This document shows, piece after piece, positions 4,742-5,151 of a DNA stretch of 5,151 bases. Source of the stretch: Microcaldota archaeon. Lineage in GTDB: Archaea > Micrarchaeota > Micrarchaeia > Micrarchaeales > Micrarchaeaceae. The DNA lies in the NCBI GenBank assembly GCA_021828345.1, contig JAJZJI010000087.1:1-5151 (forward strand). Reading direction: 5' to 3'. A model generated the notes under the pieces. The model made no database searches. It was not told the origin of the DNA and saw nothing but the letters and a program-made list of their open reading frames with translations. A program made the translations under genes and the position numbers. Numbering within the stretch: position 1 is the first letter of the stretch; every line of letters begins with the position of its first letter.

Positions 4742-5151
4742 AGTGATTATATACCCGCTGATATATTTGATGAAAATCCACAACCAAATAACAACAATAT
4801 TTATCAAAATGAGAATGAATCTTATTTTGAAAATGGAGCACCTGGGAATAATGGGCCTACACAAAAAGGATATTATCAGGAACCTCAAAATAATTTACCT
4901 AAAAAGAAGTCTAAAAATGATACACCTATTATAATAGCTGTAATAGTTTTAATTGTGGTAATATTGTTGGTATCTTATAAACTTGCACCTGATATATCAA
5001 GAGCTAATACAGTAAGTTTGAATGTAACAACAACACCACCAACAAATGTGTCTAATCCTATATTATTAAAGGTTTATCAAAAAAGTAATGTAAACTTGAT
5101 GGATTTTCTTGATTATGCTTATAGCTCCTTAAATTCAAGTAAGGATATAAA
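4742..5151 (+). CDS. Single-pass membrane protein with Asn/Pro-rich cytoplasmic N-terminus, 3' end off the right edge, start unresolved
   Basis: I do not recognise a family. The frame is open from after TAG (4739-4741) to the edge, 136 codons. Counting from AGT 4742: residues 1-60 are hydrophilic and low-complexity, with 13 Asn and 7 Pro; KKKSK (54-58) precedes a hydrophobic helix (about 62-79, PIIIAVIVLIVVILLVSY); the exterior part has N-x-S/T sites at 94, 102 and 131. The positive-inside rule puts the N-terminus in the cytoplasm and the rest outside. The frame has no ATG, GTG or TTG before the membrane helix. The likely options are a non-canonical AUA at 4751 placed seven bases after GAG of GAGTGAT, or a missing base near GTG 4743. 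The overlapping frame from GTG 4743 gives a basic, feature-poor peptide ending before 4935 and is not favoured. That this frame codes is well supported by its composition and helix; the start and function are open. Confidence 0.7.

Noticed and set aside
4743..4934. Plus-strand frame starting GTG 4743 (63 residues).
   Set aside because: It gives a basic, methionine- and isoleucine-rich peptide with no domain features. It overlaps another frame that encodes a hydrophilic tail, a positive cluster and a membrane helix and runs on to the window end.

Overview
The window is AT-rich DNA from an archaeon. The evidence is an archaeal-type proteasome beta subunit with a cleavable propeptide, an archaeal CPSF-type termination ribonuclease (aCPSF1/FttA), a stand-alone TRAM RNA-binding protein, a class III (QxxxEY) type IV pilin signal, TATA-like boxes and Shine-Dalgarno (SD) sites complementary to the archaeal 16S 3' end. 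A pilin-type leader fused to a LamG domain, with wording such as FNGSIANVQIYN and GWWPLNGNTNDYSGN, resembles secreted proteins I associate with DPANN archaea of the ARMAN group (Parvarchaeota/Micrarchaeota). The low G+C fits Parvarchaeum better than Micrarchaeum. This placement is inference from remembered sequences, not a search.

Layout, left to right: 1-1740 (minus) is fttA/aCPSF1, cut by the left edge so its C-terminus is missing. 1818-2462 (minus) is psmB, with two T7 tracts between it and fttA. 2587-2832 (minus) is an 81-residue TRAM protein. 2939-3811 (minus) is a LamG protein with a pilin-type leader. 3990-4595 (minus) is a family-4-like uracil-DNA glycosylase that lacks the iron-sulfur cysteines. 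From about 4742 to the right edge (plus) lies a single-pass membrane protein whose reading frame has no ATG, GTG or TTG near its beginning. No gap exceeds 300 bases, and I found no tRNA, rRNA, CRISPR array, insertion sequence or attachment site.

Transcription order on the minus strand is uracil glycosylase, LamG protein, TRAM, psmB, fttA. Gaps of about 75-180 bases, several carrying a TATA-like box, suggest mostly separate transcription units. The psmB-fttA pair is a known archaeal neighbourhood (for example MJ1237/MJ1236 and MTH1202/MTH1203). Most of the content is housekeeping: protein turnover, RNA 3'-end formation and termination, RNA binding, and uracil repair. The lineage-specific part is the secreted LamG protein and the membrane protein at the right edge. 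I see no multi-gene novel system. The best leads are the cysteine-free glycosylase, the missing start codon of the plus-strand gene, the permuted-looking LamG tail, and the U-tracts in the leader of the termination-factor gene.
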